A stretch of 64,000 nucleotides of DNA from Echinococcus granulosus (Eukaryota > Platyhelminthes > Cestoda > Cyclophyllidea > Taeniidae): positions 1,060,127 to 1,124,126 of the forward strand of contig NW_020170396.1 of assembly GCF_000524195.1 (NCBI RefSeq), given 5' to 3'. Both the position numbers and the translations under genes were made by a program. Below are positions 12,297 through 33,886 of the stretch, piece by piece (within the stretch, counting starts at the first letter, position 1; every line of letters starts with the position of its first letter). Under the pieces are notes generated by a model, which was not told the origin of the DNA, searched no databases, and worked only from the letters and a program-made list of their open reading frames with translations.

Positions 12297-12596
12297 TTAA
12301 AGACATATTACACAGTACAAGGTACCTTTCTCTTCCCGATCCAAGGGCATGGAAGCGGTGGTAGAAACTATTACAGTGCCAACACCACATAGTGGGCAAT
12401 TAGGTCTACTGCTTAATATCCACTTCGTTATTCTCCCTAAATATATTGAAAGTGCCAACTTAGAAGCAACTTGTGGGAAGTGGCGCATAAGATAAAATGC
12501 AACAAACAGAGCAACGACCAAAGCCATCGCAAATTGAACATTTGTCTCGTCTGGAGCCTGCAACTTCCCACACCTAATGAGCACATCTGCAATATG
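12297..12596 (-). CDS. Candidate terminal exon, unrecognised membrane/zinc-ribbon-like protein
   Basis: The minus strand has an acceptor (…CAGTTAG) at 12597-12598, followed by 99 codons in phase and a TAA. The peptide has a hydrophobic segment (MALVVALFVAFYLMRHFPQ), a second moderately hydrophobic amphipathic stretch, then a CPLC pair and a terminal CVIC pair about 30 residues apart, resembling a small zinc ribbon. I do not recognise the family. Upstream exons should lie at 12597-13250 on the same strand, but I could not chain them convincingly. It might be the last exon of a small ER or mitochondrial membrane protein, or a chance open frame. The paired cysteines and a frame open right up to an acceptor favour a real exon. 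Confidence 0.4.
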   Translation of the reverse strand, partial: HIADVLIRCGKLQAPDETNVQFAMALVVALFVAFYLMRHFPQVASKLALSIYLGRITKWILSSRPNCPLCGVGTVIVSTTASMPLDREEKGTLYCVICL

Positions 12597-13279
12597 CTAA
12601 CTGCAGGGTAAACGGAAGAAGTGCTGTTATAATATCCATGTCAGAAGTTGAACACTATGATTAGAGGTAGTCACGACCACATCGGCTCTACGCGTTCTCT
12701 GCTTTCATGCAGTAAATACATGGGTACATTGTTCGCTTTTAGAAAAACACTCCAAACAAGTAGGCATCACAGGGGTGACTAACATGAGCTTAATGTAACT
12801 ACTGCACAGCGAGACGATCATGCAGAGGTCTTTGGTTCAGGTGGAAAACAGGATTCTTCATTGTCACATGCAATTAAAGAATTATCGAAAATAAATCATT
12901 TCGGTGAATAAATACAAGCAAACTGGCCAGGGCATTATTCGATACCTCAAAAGCTTTGAATACTTAAAAGATCCACCTATTAAAATAACAAATTAAGCAA
13001 AAAACCAGTATTTTTGTCGAAAAGTACTACAAAGAATAGCATTATCATTTGAACCCATTATAAATTGCTGTGTAAGAGTGAAGAATCGCCCCTTGAATTT
13101 TCGTTGTCATTTTACTTTCGCTCTTTCACAAGAAGATACCCTAGTGATTGTTGTTTTAAGTTCAATCATTAATACGAGCATGCGAATTCGGTAATGAACA
13201 ACAGTGAGTATGCCACTGCCAATGACCTTCGTTATCATGGAGCCCTGGACTTTGCTTGCGCACTAGCCCACGAAAACCC
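12597..13279. other. Intergenic or upstream exons of the unrecognised minus-strand gene
   Basis: No certain gene is seen. Coding-like snippets occur on the minus strand: an ATG-started 43-codon frame near 13240, and a Cys-rich snippet near 12720-12770 that reads MPTCLECFSKSEQC. Neither could be joined in phase to the exon at 12596-12297. The right edge is the 5' flank of IFT22. Confidence 0.3.
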
Positions 13280-13936
13280 ATGAACAGCCTAAAATTAATT
13301 TTCTTAGGACCAGTGGCTGTAAGCTCCTAACTTTATCAAGAACCCCCATCAGTCAGGGAAATCCTATATTACGAACTTCTTATCAGATGCTGTCGAACAG
13401 GGAAATAATGAATATCGACCCACCAAAGGGGTCCGGATACTAGAATATGATCTAATGGCTAAACACGACTCGAAAATGACTAAAGTTGAGCTCCAGTTGT
13501 GGGATACTAGTGGAAGTAAACGCTACCAGAATTGCTGGCCAGTGATTTTTAAGGGAGCACACGGTGTTGTTTTGGTGTATAACGTTGATCAGCCAGATCA
13601 TGCTAATGAGTTGGATGAATGGTAAGACAAACATACAAAAGTGCATGAAAGGTACGAAACTGCCATTTCGCAATCATTAGTGAGAGACTCTAACTGCTGT
13701 TTGATGCAACATGCCCTACCGCAAACAACTGACAAAAACAACGTGGAACTTTGTAGGTGTGGTGGTCAAGCTAACCCGCTTTAGCTCAAAAACTTAGTAA
13801 TCTCACCATCATCAAGTCCCGGCTTCCAAGTCATGGTGACTCCTTGAGGGAAGCGTTCTCGAAGTATGTGGGCCGACTGCTAAATAATTTGTCAGAAGCC
13901 ACGGAACAAGAGGAACTAACTATAATTAACTCATAG
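13280..13936 (+). CDS. IFT22: IFT22/RABL5 intraflagellar-transport small GTPase-like protein
   Basis: Four exons: 13280-13318, 13353-13621, 13652-13752 and 13785-13936 (TAG), giving 186 residues against about 185 in human IFT22. The P-loop GPVASGKS is split exactly across the first intron. VRILEYD, LQLWDTSGSKRYQNCW and GAHGVVLVYNVDQPDH match switch and G-domain segments of the family. As in other IFT22 proteins, no classical NKxD base-specificity motif is visible. The C-terminus ending EQEELTIINS matches the conserved family tail. Family role: IFT-B subunit that binds IFT74/81 during ciliary assembly. The three introns are 34, 30 and 32 nt, and each interrupts the frame with an in-frame stop or a phase shift, so splicing is required. 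The stop faces TBC1D22 at 305 bp. Confidence 0.93.
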
Positions 13937-14133
13937 TACTTTAATGGCTAAAATACAAGAGTGAATTGCTGTTGGGACGGGCCTTTTAAAAGTCGCACTA
14001 CTTGCCAGACAAAACTACACTATTAGTAAAAGATGAGTTTCTTATGATCATAGGCAAGCGTGAGCTTGGATCTTTGTAAGTAAACATTTTGCGAGGAAAA
14101 ACGCAGGTAAAAGGCACTGGACGATCATTCACA

Positions 14134-14185
14134 TTTATTTACACTTCTGGTAAGGTTGAAATCAAGTAAATAAAAGTAGTTTATT
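14134..14185. terminator. Interleaved poly(A) signals of convergent IFT22 and TBC1D22
   Basis: AATAAA on the plus strand (14169-14174) sits between two minus-strand signals (TTTATT at 14180-14185 and 14134-14139). IFT22 and TBC1D22 transcripts therefore probably end within the same 50 bp and may overlap at their 3' ends. This is inferred from hexamers only. Confidence 0.45.
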
Positions 14186-14241
14186 TTAGTCTGAAAGACT
14201 ACTGAAGTCAAGAAACAGTAAGACTAAGAAGTACTTATTCA

Positions 14242-16916
14242 CTACAGGATTTCACTCCTTCGGTAATCCAAGTGTTTAGGTGCTTGAGAAAACAGACTCT
14301 TATATTGAAATGCTTGCGCAAGCACCATTTCAATGTCGTCGTTTGTCCAGCGGTGTGTGGGAAGCGCTTGAAGGTACACTAAAAGGCTATGGAAGTCATT
14401 TTGACGCATCAAACTGTCTTTGAATCGCAAAAGAAAGGCAGCGCACACATAAACATGGAATTGTGAGAAGCCATCTGGTTCAGCCTAAAAAAACAATAAT
14501 ACAGAAAGTAGATTATTGGTGCCAAAATTATTCCGACTAAAAAGAATGTTTCGAAGTAGGGAGAAATCTGAGATAATGCTAATTGCGAGATGCAGGATAT
14601 CAACGCTTCTAGAAAGCTATTCGTAAACCTATCCAATAAAAATACATCATATGCTCATTCATTTTACAAATAGAAATCGCTAAGATGCAAAATATCATAT
14701 TAAATTACCATTTTTACTCACGTACATTAAGTAACCATCGATACACGATGTGAATTGGAGTTAAAACTGAGTAAATTACTGCCAGACATACTTTTATCAT
14801 GAAGTTTAAACGACCGAAACACATAAGTACTGGTGCACGCAGGCAGTCAATAAATGTAAAACAGACACCCTTAGTTGCAGACAACTATTTCAGCGTAGGT
14901 ACAAGTTGCATACCATATATGTATCCCACAAACGAATAATGCAACGCAGCGGCAATTCTCGAATGAGGAGATTGTTCATCCATCGGAAGGCGAATTGCAA
15001 ATACTCTACTTTATACTTCATTAGATGACGATGCAACTCGTTGTCGAGACGCTCGATAAGACTGCTCAATTTGTTTATGTTATTCTGAATACCGGGCTGT
15101 GCAAACGTATAGTTGTCCTGAATCGTGTCTAGCAACCTTGATACGCACCAAAAGACATCAGCTTCTAAATCCTGCAATTGCTCAGCCGTGATTGGTGCCG
15201 ATAACTTCAATTCGCCAGAGGGATTCATCTCTTCAAAAGAATTACAAAATAAAAAGGCAACATGATAAATGGAAACAAGATTTTTTTGGCAATAACTGAA
15301 ATTCACATTCTTGTATTATGGTTTTAGTAGAGCGTTAAAGCTTTCAAAGTATCCGCTAATTGCATGAGCCCTTCCTTGCAAAAAAGTTGACAGTAATATA
15401 AAAATACCCACGTTTTACGAACAGTGAATGGAACCTCGGCCAGAAAACACTACCATATAGTTAAAATACAATATGGTATTTTTAGAAACACTAGATTTAT
15501 TTGCCATACAAAAGTTTATTGTGCATGTCATACTGCTGGGCTGCTACTGGCATCTTAACTAATTTTTCCCAAATTTTCAGACATTTTAGGCAATCTATTG
15601 ACAAAATTCACTGAAATAAAAGTTCTAACTAGAAACTAGATAAGATTGCATGGCAAAACGCACCAGTTTTTGTGTATTCGGAGAGAAAGACAACCATGAA
15701 TGGTGTGAGCAGGTCGTTTATGCCTTGGACGTACCCACTCCCCGGATGTCTTACAGACCAATTAAACAGCACCCGCTCAAACAGCTAAAAAATAACACGC
15801 ATCTGCCAAAGAAGAATAGTCTCCAAAAAAGTGAAATGACTGAATAAAGTGAAAAGGTAATTGGATAAGTCACAATGACCAAAACTAATCAATCACTTCT
15901 ACTATCATTAGTAAGGGAAACCAAAAAACGCGGATACCGAATATCTCTTTTTTCAAGACTTTTTGATAGGAGACTTACCTCAAAAACATCTTGCCGGTTC
16001 TGCAGCATTGGCATGCGAACTAGATCTTTTTGTACCTGCTTAAATATCTCGGCACCGTCGTGACCGTTGCGAAGATTGAAAAACTGTGAATTCAGATCTA
16101 TATACTGTTTGCGCTTCTTCTTAAGTGTCGTGATACGCCTTTCATAGGAAGCAGGTAGATAGTCCTTAATAAACAAAGATAATTAAGTTTAGGAAAAATA
16201 AAGAACGAGTCGGCTAGACGGAGAGCGTACGCATAGGAGTTTCCAGGTAACAAAGCGCAGGGCTTGTGGGATACCGGACCATGACTGTTTGCGCAGAGCA
16301 CCTACAAAAACCTGATACATGTCTCAAGTTGATGCTTATTATACTTCCCAACAAAAGTGGGTAAAAACAAACCCAGGTCAGTAAAGGGCGAATTTATGAG
16401 CGCCTGAAATTGTTCAATGCGCCGTTCTACCGTTGGCTGCGCTAGTGACAAAGAAGATCCTGTATTGACATCAAGACGTATACCACGACCGGGAGCTAAT
16501 TTTCCAGAAGTACGGATAGATCCCTTATGATTTTGAGACTAAAAATAAATGCCGCTTATGATGAATGAGAGCACTCAAAAAAGGAAAAATAGAAGAGCCT
16601 GGAGGGCTATAAAATCCAAAGAAAGGGCAGCAATAAGGAGGGGGGCCATTCCAAGCGCCTGCGCATTTGTTAAATAATGTAAAAAAGGAAAATAAAAAGG
16701 CAAATCTCCACAAAGATGTTTACCATTTGAGATTCACTGGAATGTCTTTGCATAACCTCTTTAGCTGTTTTGGCAGCGACTAATACACGCGTAATTAACA
16801 TAATCGCATATACCTGTCTTAGAAATAAGTGAGAGAAACTCCTCGTCATCCGCTTCCCAAGCATCCTCCACACTTGTTTGAAAGGCCGAAAACAGGTCTG
16901 CGTTTCTACCAATCAT
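14242..16916 (-). CDS. TBC1D22: TBC1D22-like Rab GTPase-activating protein
   Basis: Eight minus-strand exons: 16916-16814, 16779-16724, 16538-16373, 16301-16231, 16164-15979, 15784-15664, 15230-14914 and 14484-14242, all in phase, 420 residues. The N-terminus carries an acidic segment (VEDAWEADDEEF) matching the TBC1D22 pre-domain region. The TBC domain starts near QSWSGIPQALRFVTWKLL. The arginine finger is VQKDLVR and the glutamine finger lies in SGYVQGINDLLTPF. DNYTFAQPGIQ and YLQFAFRWMNNLL are near-invariant in this family, and the C-terminal LPTHRWTNDDIEMVLAQAF closes the domain. Family role: Golgi-associated Rab GAP that binds 14-3-3 and ACBD3. The ATG chosen at 16916 follows no visible upstream coding frame; the vertebrate protein is longer at the N-terminus (about 505 residues), so an upstream exon is possible. 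The first intron is 34 nt. Confidence 0.93.
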
Positions 16917-17425
16917 AGTAATAAACTTAAAATTTCGAAGTAAAAACAGATCTATAATAATTCCGCAGTAAAAGCCCCGCTAATTTTGCCTATGAGGGCT
17001 ATAAGTGCTCAGGCCAGGGAGACGGAAGAGCTAGGCTAGTTGGTATGCTTCTGTAATGCCCTTTTACTAAAGGAATATCAAACTATTAATCTAACCTTTT
17101 TCGTGGAGACATTCTTAACATTCTAAAATTGTTTTGATTGATGATCAAGCTAAATTCTGACTTTAGATTCGAACGATTTATTGGGTTGCAAGGACCTAAA
17201 ATATTACGTCTAAATTCAACTAAACCTTGAAACACCAAAGGCATCATAATGAGACTTTAGTGAAAGGTTTATTACTTATTTTGTTTGTATAATTTTGGGA
17301 TCTTTCGTTCTAGGTAGAGTGAGAAATGCATATAGATATTTGCCCAATCACATGTCATTTAATATTTCCACAGGGCTTCAACAAAGCGAGTAGCGTGTCA
17401 TAGCTGGTAAGGCTGATGAATTTTA

Positions 17426-17592
17426 AGACTTCCTGAAGACGAAAGAAGACACAATACTAGGGCAGAGAAGGTGTCTGGGCTATTGGCATGGCCCAAAGGC
17501 CAGCTCACCCAGTGAGGTACAAGGGGGCTAATTCAAAGTACAAAGTGGCGTCTCGCCAATGCCGAGGGATAAAGCACTATCATATTATATTA
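17426..17592 (+). repeat. Short dispersed repeat, copy 1 (SINE/TRIM-like)
   Basis: Shares with the copy at 18875 the order GACTTCCTGAAGACGAAAGA, GGTGTCTGGGCTATTGGCAT, GGCTAATTC-AAGTACAAA and CGAGGGATAAA-CACTATC. It is non-coding and in the same orientation as the other copies. The family resembles a SINE or the LTR of a small terminal-repeat element; no flanking duplication was identified. Confidence 0.75.
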
Positions 17593-17736
17593 AGACCATT
17601 TTTTTTGATCTCTGCTTTATTTAATATCGTCATGCTGAGTTGCTTTTGCCGAATCACTTTCCCAATAATGTCACTATACGACATGTGCTAGGTTGAATGT
17701 TATTGTAGGCAAGATGTGGACAGTAATGTGATTTCG

Positions 17737-17850
17737 GAGACTTCTCTGATGGTAAAAGAAGACATAATACTCGGACAGAATATACATTTTCGATATGCAT
17801 TAGTACTAAAGGCTTCTGGCACGACCTGGATAACAGCCCGCCTGGCGAAG
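17737..17850 (+). repeat. Short dispersed repeat, copy 2 (degenerate)
   Basis: Retains GAGACTTC, AAAAGAAGACATAATACTC, GGACAGAATATA and a decayed GGC(T)TCTGGCACG block of the family. It is more diverged than copies 1 and 4. Confidence 0.6.
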
Positions 17851-18712
17851 TTAAAGTGGAAGAGAAACTAAGAGGCCCTTTATGTGCTATAGGAAATACA
17901 AACTTTGTGACTGATTGGAAACCACCAGCTCCCGAGGAGATAATTGTCTTTATCATGATATCCTTACCCCTCCATTTATGGCTACCCTATTGAAGCATGT
18001 GCTCATCCAATTCGTCTGCCCATCTTAAGTGAATGAAGGCTAAGGTGAAGAAGATGAACACCAAGCCCATTAAAACTGCTCAAAACATTTGAGTGGTAGC
18101 TTTAGCTTACCATCTTAAATTTGTAAGCTGTCTGTCAGAATTGTGTAATCCTAATGTTTCCAGTTCACCTCGCTGGTTAGTTTTGTGGCGCCTTGTGTCT
18201 TTTCCATAGTTACGAAGAACGTGCTATCAATGCTTAAAACGCCGGAACCCATTTTCCTTTACCAAGCCGTATTTCCTAAACAAATTTTTTTGTAAAATCG
18301 CTTTCCAGAACTTAAATGCACTACAGTTATATGTTTTTAAAACTCCGTATGGAAGATGCATTAATGAAAACCGATAGAAACAAGCACTTGTCATTAGCAA
18401 GTGGAGGTCTTTCATCCACTGATGTACGTTATAAAAAATTTATTCTATTTTCGGATTCCTCGGAGCACCTGCCATAAAGGTTTACAATGGAAGTGTAAGT
18501 TAGTTGAGGTAGGAAGTTTGTAAGTTTTATTAGATTAGGATTTGAGAATTGGAACTGAAAATTTTGGTAATTGGCTATTGAGAACCACTAAGTGAAAATT
18601 GGAATTTATCGCTATTGAAAACGTCCAAAAAGGAAAAATTAAGCCAGATGCGAAAATGTCACCATGTGGGAGAAGCAGTCTGAATTACTCTGAGGTAGAG
18701 GTGCAGCGCCCC

Positions 18713-18812
18713 GCGACTTCCCTTAAGCAAAAGAAGACAATACTTGGATAATATATGTATATTCCTTATAAAGAGGATATTAGGGCTACTGGCACGGCCC
18801 ATTGTATTACAG
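18713..18812 (+). repeat. Short dispersed repeat, copy 3 (degenerate)
   Basis: Retains GACTTCCCT, AAAGAAGACAATACTTGG, ATATATGTATATTC and GGGCTACTGGCACGGCCCA. It lies immediately upstream of copy 4 in the same orientation. Confidence 0.55.
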
Positions 18813-18874
18813 CGGTTTAAAAGAGTGGCCATTGTCACCACTGATAGCACAAATCAGCACTTTTGTAGAGTCCC

Positions 18875-19061
18875 GAGACTCCCTGAAGACGAAAGAAGAC
18901 AAGATACTCGGGCAGAATATATATATTCAGTACGGAGAAGGTGTCTGGGCTATTGGCATGACCCAAAAGGCCAGCCCACCCAGCGAGGTACAAGGGGCTA
19001 ATTCGAAGTACAAAAGTGGCGCCACACCAGAACCGAGGGATAAATCACTATCGTATTACAC
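18875..19061 (+). repeat. Short dispersed repeat, copy 4 (best preserved)
   Basis: The longest copy, about 187 bp. It begins GAGACTCCCTGAAGACGAAA and ends ATCACTATCGTATTACAC. Compared with copy 1 it keeps an extra ATATATATTCAGTACGGAG block, which the copy at 37887 also has in altered form. Confidence 0.75.
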
Positions 19062-20044
19062 TTTTCTTTAGAGTTGCACAAAAAAGTCATAAATGGCACC
19101 AGCAAATCGCAAGACGTTCGTATGCCTGTCATGGTTCAGAAAAACAAACCCGAATTCTGCAACATGGTATTCAACTGTGTTTGGTAATCAAATGAATCAG
19201 AAGCGCACTTTTAGAACAAGTTTAAGCTGACGCGCTGCACCTACATTTGCCTTTTTTAATTTGGACAATTCCTAAGTTGGTAATGTTTAGGATTTTGTAA
19301 TGAGCAACAACATTTAATTATACATTTAATTTTTGATTTGTTTTAAATGATTTTAAAGGTTGGTGCAACCTTTCCATTTTTTACGCACACCTTACTTCAA
19401 ATAAAACAATCGAATGGCCAAAAATGCACTCTTTATTCGCAACAAACAACTAAGGTCTCTTGTAATACGAAATGAAATGCTGTGACTGATTGGTACGGTT
19501 CAAGGCTCCTCCACCAAGGTTGGTGAAGGGTCAAGTGAAGTGTTTTAATTATGCGTTCTTTCTACTACTTTTCTGTATGGGTTTTTGCTGTTAATTATTT
19601 GATTTGTTCAGAGCGCAACAATGTGCCTTGAGTCGTTATTTTATGTAATAATAAGCTATAGTTTGAGTGTTTGGTTTACGCCATACCGACCAATTTACAT
19701 TTCCATGGATAGCCTCTAACACTTACGTTTATTTAATCTTATAACAATCGGAAAGACATTTTTTAGTGAGAGTTGATCCGCCACAAGTGCTTTTGGTGGT
19801 GTATATGCCACGGCTTGCACATTAAAGGAATAATTTCAAATCCCTTTCTCAGTCCTTTCATTATTGTCTGATCTTTGACGATATAATGTGCTTCTGTTCA
19901 CACTAATATGTGGTTTTACCGCTACGTTAACGTCACACGTATTAAGGAACGGATTTAATTTAGAGACCGAGGGTATCTTTTTGTCGACTCAGTAGTTTTG
20001 CTAAATTTTCTTTTTTATAATTGCAAGGTCTTACATTTAGAACA

Positions 20045-30612
<10,568 letters not shown>

Positions 30613-31479
30613 ACCAAATCAAACTCACCCCCGAACCCAGCCGCAAAGAAGGCTTATTGCTTCCACCACCTACTCCCCCTTCTCCCGCCCCCTCGCGCCA
30701 TTCAATGTCTGACTGCACCCTGTTTTTTCCCAACTCTTGTCGCCAATGCATTTCGCTTTTTTCTCGACTGCTTCTTTTTACCCAACCGCCGAAACTGCTT
30801 CCACATATCTCCCTCCGCCCCCTCACTTGGCAATCGTGCTTATACATGTACGTACGTGTGCGTGTTCGAATGTGGGCCTGACTCCTCCACTCGCGTAGGA
30901 CTTTGTGCATCTTCCGTTTCTGCACGCTTCTTGTATGACTCAACTTTCCTCTCCCCTCTCTGTCATACACACATACTCCCTCTCTTTTTATGTATTCTTT
31001 AATGATTAATAAAGACGGATAATATGCTGTCAAGGTGGGCTCATCCTTACACCAAGTGTTACTTTGTTACGGTTGGGTTGCTTGCTAATGGTGTGGTTGC
31101 ATTATAATTTGGCATCTGATGTTCCTTCAGCAAAGACCTCTTTGTAGGTAACTTGATCTGCGTGGAAGTAGATCATAGTGGCGCGTTTCTTGTCTTGTTT
31201 TTGGGTTTCAACCTTTGGAATTGTTGGCATTTTCAGATGATGTTATTACCAATCCGCTTTGCCGTTCTGGTGGTGTTACCGTTGGTAATGTTGGGCATAA
31301 GAAACTCCACGAGAAGGGATTTCTTAGACTTTCTCTGCCTTCTCAGGCGCCTACATCATTTGTGATATTTAAGCGCAATACCGGATGACGTTGTCCGACG
31401 CAAGCTCAGTTTAGATTGATCGAATATGACACAGGACACCTCAGACAGAATCGACGGCTGTTCGAGTTGGTATGGTTGC
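30613..31479. other. Smad 3' UTR and flank
   Basis: A C/T-rich 3' UTR leads to AATAAA at 31008-31013, about 400 nt after the stop. The rest, up to the left LTR, shows no gene. The minus-strand frame at 30605-31033 is the antisense of this pyrimidine-rich UTR. Confidence 0.6.
31008..31013 (+). terminator. Candidate Smad poly(A) signal
   Basis: AATAAA on the coding strand about 400 nt after the Smad TAG, in an A/T-rich patch. Confidence 0.5.
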
Positions 31480-31730
31480 TGTAGTACATAGTTGTTTAAA
31501 TGTACCTTTTAGGTGGGAGGTGGTCAGTAAATACGAACCTCGTGACGGATCGGGCGTCATCGGACCCTAAGGTGGAAGCGTACCCTGAACATGTCCTCGT
31601 CCAAGTCGTTTGCATGTTCCAATGGTATTAAGATGTGGGTGGAAGAAACACCGAGAGTATTATACTGCATTGAACTGATAACTAATATGTACCGGCTACT
31701 TATGGGCTATGACCACATCAAGGAATGCGT
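31480..31730 (+). repeat. Left LTR
   Basis: Shares TGTACCTTTTAG, ACGAACCTCGTGACGGATCG, ACCCTGAACA and CGGCTACTT, in the same order, with the right copy. Ends were judged by eye; small insertions and deletions separate the two. Confidence 0.7.
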
Positions 31731-32599
31731 TTTTGACAACAGCTGTACTAGGTAATTACGTGGTTGTCTTAGGTGGGTGGTAGAACGCGTTATGGTACAC
31801 TAATCGCTAATGCCTTTACAGTGATGCTTCATGTAGCAATGGCTCCCAACCTTCTTTGAGAAGCTGTAATCTTGCTAAGGAGGTTAAACTGCAAATTTAT
31901 TGCCAAGATTGCGATTTTAACTGTTGTCATTCAAGAGCGTTTGAGCCGATTGTCCGTAGTGTACCATCGAGGCGGATCATTTGTTGTCTAATTTGTGCCG
32001 ATTGGGAAGATCACAGTATGTTAACTGAAAGTAGATTTGAAGGTTCCCATCTTGTTCAATCTTTTCATTGCCAATTAACACTTTGTGCCATTTCCTTTCA
32101 ATGAGTTGTCGATTGCACTATTTGGCTGTTTTTCCTTGACGTTTTGCTCCAGTTTAAAAGAGCAAAGTAAAAGTTCTTGGTTTTTTTAAAAAGAACCAGC
32201 CAATATTAAAATATATGAGTGCTATCCTTGACTCATGATAGTTCTAAACTTTAGTTTTGACATTTTTGGACTCTCTGTCGCATTCTAGACAGTTGAATGG
32301 AAAATTTGCAAACTGTTGTTTCAACTTTGCCTCGAATTTTTAAACTTTTTACTCCGACATTCCAAATTAAATGTCTAAGACCACCATGAATCAGACCGTA
32401 AAGGTTGAAATACACTTTGTTCACTACATACTTTCTAGGCGACTTCTGTTACCGAATGAAATTACTTGTTTTACTCGGACAAAAATCCCAGGAAATGCAC
32501 GATGTTATCTGTAATACACGTATGAACTTGAGAACTGTGTCGTAACCACTAAGTGACAAATATTCTATTCAAGCAAGATTGGAATAAGTCTTTGGTTTT

Positions 32600-33260
32600 C
32601 TTCGAATGTTGGATTTGTCAACCTGGGGTGCTCGAAACTGCATAGCGATCAAGGCTCTTATTTCGAAAATCAATTTTTCATCAAACTAAGGAAGACCTTC
32701 GAGATTTTTAAGAACATCCGCAAAGTAATGGACAGGTGGGAAGAGCGAGTCACACTGATTGGACTATTGAAGGCTTTCGCCAAGGATGCACAACCGGAAG
32801 ACTGGGATTTAAGCCTTGGACAATGCCTCCTTGCGTACAGGGGTACGGTCCATACATCAACAAGCATTTCACCAAGATGCTCACGGATTGAAATGGGATT
32901 ACCTTTCGATATCTTCTTATCAAATACGAAAGTAGCAACCAACAGTATCCCAGAGCATGTACTGCAACAAACCTTCAACAGTGTAGGGGACCAGTTATGA
33001 CTGTGAAATCGCAGACAGATGCCACATTATGGCAAACACAGTCAATCTAACGTCTGCCGAGAAGGAGACCTGGTGCAGCTACACAGACCGATCTCTCCGC
33101 CTGGAGTACATTGCAAGTTTCATCAGCCTTGGAGCATAGATGCAGTTCTAGTGATAAAAGTCATCTCCCAATGCATAACCCCGTGCTCAACCAACCACCG
33201 TTCACCCCAACAAGATGCGCCTGTACAAAGGTACACCACCTGTCGGCTGCGAAGATGAGG
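32600..33260 (+). pseudogene. Retrotransposon integrase fragment, degenerate
   Basis: Pieces of an integrase are visible in different frames: LHSDQGSYFEN (core-domain segment), then GLLKAFAKDAQPEDWDLSLG with LLAYRGTVHTSTS (late core). They are followed by a C-terminal segment with YGKHSQSNVCREGDLVQLHR and FHQPWS. Frame changes and stops, with the expected part between the first two pieces missing, show it is broken. The order matches Ty3/gypsy integrases. Confidence 0.75.
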
Positions 33261-33363
33261 TTCGCGTACTAAAGCAATAGGGAAGACCAACGGAAATGCT
33301 CCACACAGATACCGTCTATAGAAGGGAACCACCGGGGTTGGCGATCAAAAAGATGGGGGACTA

Positions 33364-33600
33364 TGTGATACACGTATCGTATCGTTCAAATGTACCTTTT
33401 AGATGGAAGGTCAAAAATACGAACCTCGTGACGGATCGGACGTATTCGACACCCTGAACAAGCTTGTCATCGTCTAACTCGTCTGCTCGTTCCAAGGGTA
33501 TGAAGGTAAAGGTGGAAGAGAGGAACACAGAGTCCATCACAGCTAATTTGTTCGGCTACTTGATTCCTACTGAAGGATTGACTAGTCCGAGGCCAATGCA
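33364..33600 (+). repeat. Right LTR
   Basis: Counterpart of the left LTR, starting directly after the purine-rich tract. It lacks a roughly 20-nt stretch present in the left copy after CGGATCGG. Confidence 0.7.
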
Positions 33601-33886
33601 AATCTTTCATTGTGCCTTCATGGTTAGTATGCATAATGTAAAGGTGCACTATTGGGTGAATTTCCAGCAAATTTCAAGTCTCCTCACAATTATTTCTGGT
33701 TTTTCCACGAATTAAAACTCATTGAAGTGGTCCAAATCAAAACAAGTATGATCACATTACTAAACTCATCGTCAACAATGTCGTTGTGCCAAACAGGGAA
33801 GAAGGGTAGAGGAGGAGAGCATGAAGGAGCGAGAGAGCGAGACATCAAGGATGTAGAGTTTGAGAATGCGACGACTACAAAATCTG

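Larger units (their letters stand above)
16917..20044. other. Divergent intergenic region, TBC1D22 / Smad
   Basis: This 3.1 kb stretch lies between two divergent genes. It holds four copies of a dispersed repeat, listed separately, and no convincing exon. Promoters of both genes should lie at its ends. A TTTAG just before AACAATG at the Smad start could act as a cis- or trans-splice acceptor. Confidence 0.5.
31480..33600 (+). mobile_element. Deleted Ty3/gypsy-like LTR retrotransposon
   Basis: Two diverged direct repeats (about 31480-31730 and 33364-33600) flank an internal region holding part of an integrase frame. The right copy is preceded by a purine-rich tract (AAAAAGATGGGGGA), as expected of a polypurine tract, and both copies begin TGT. 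The internal region is only about 1.6 kb, so gag and most of pol are gone. The frames are interrupted and the element looks inactive. It sits between the convergent Smad and HCN genes. Confidence 0.75.
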
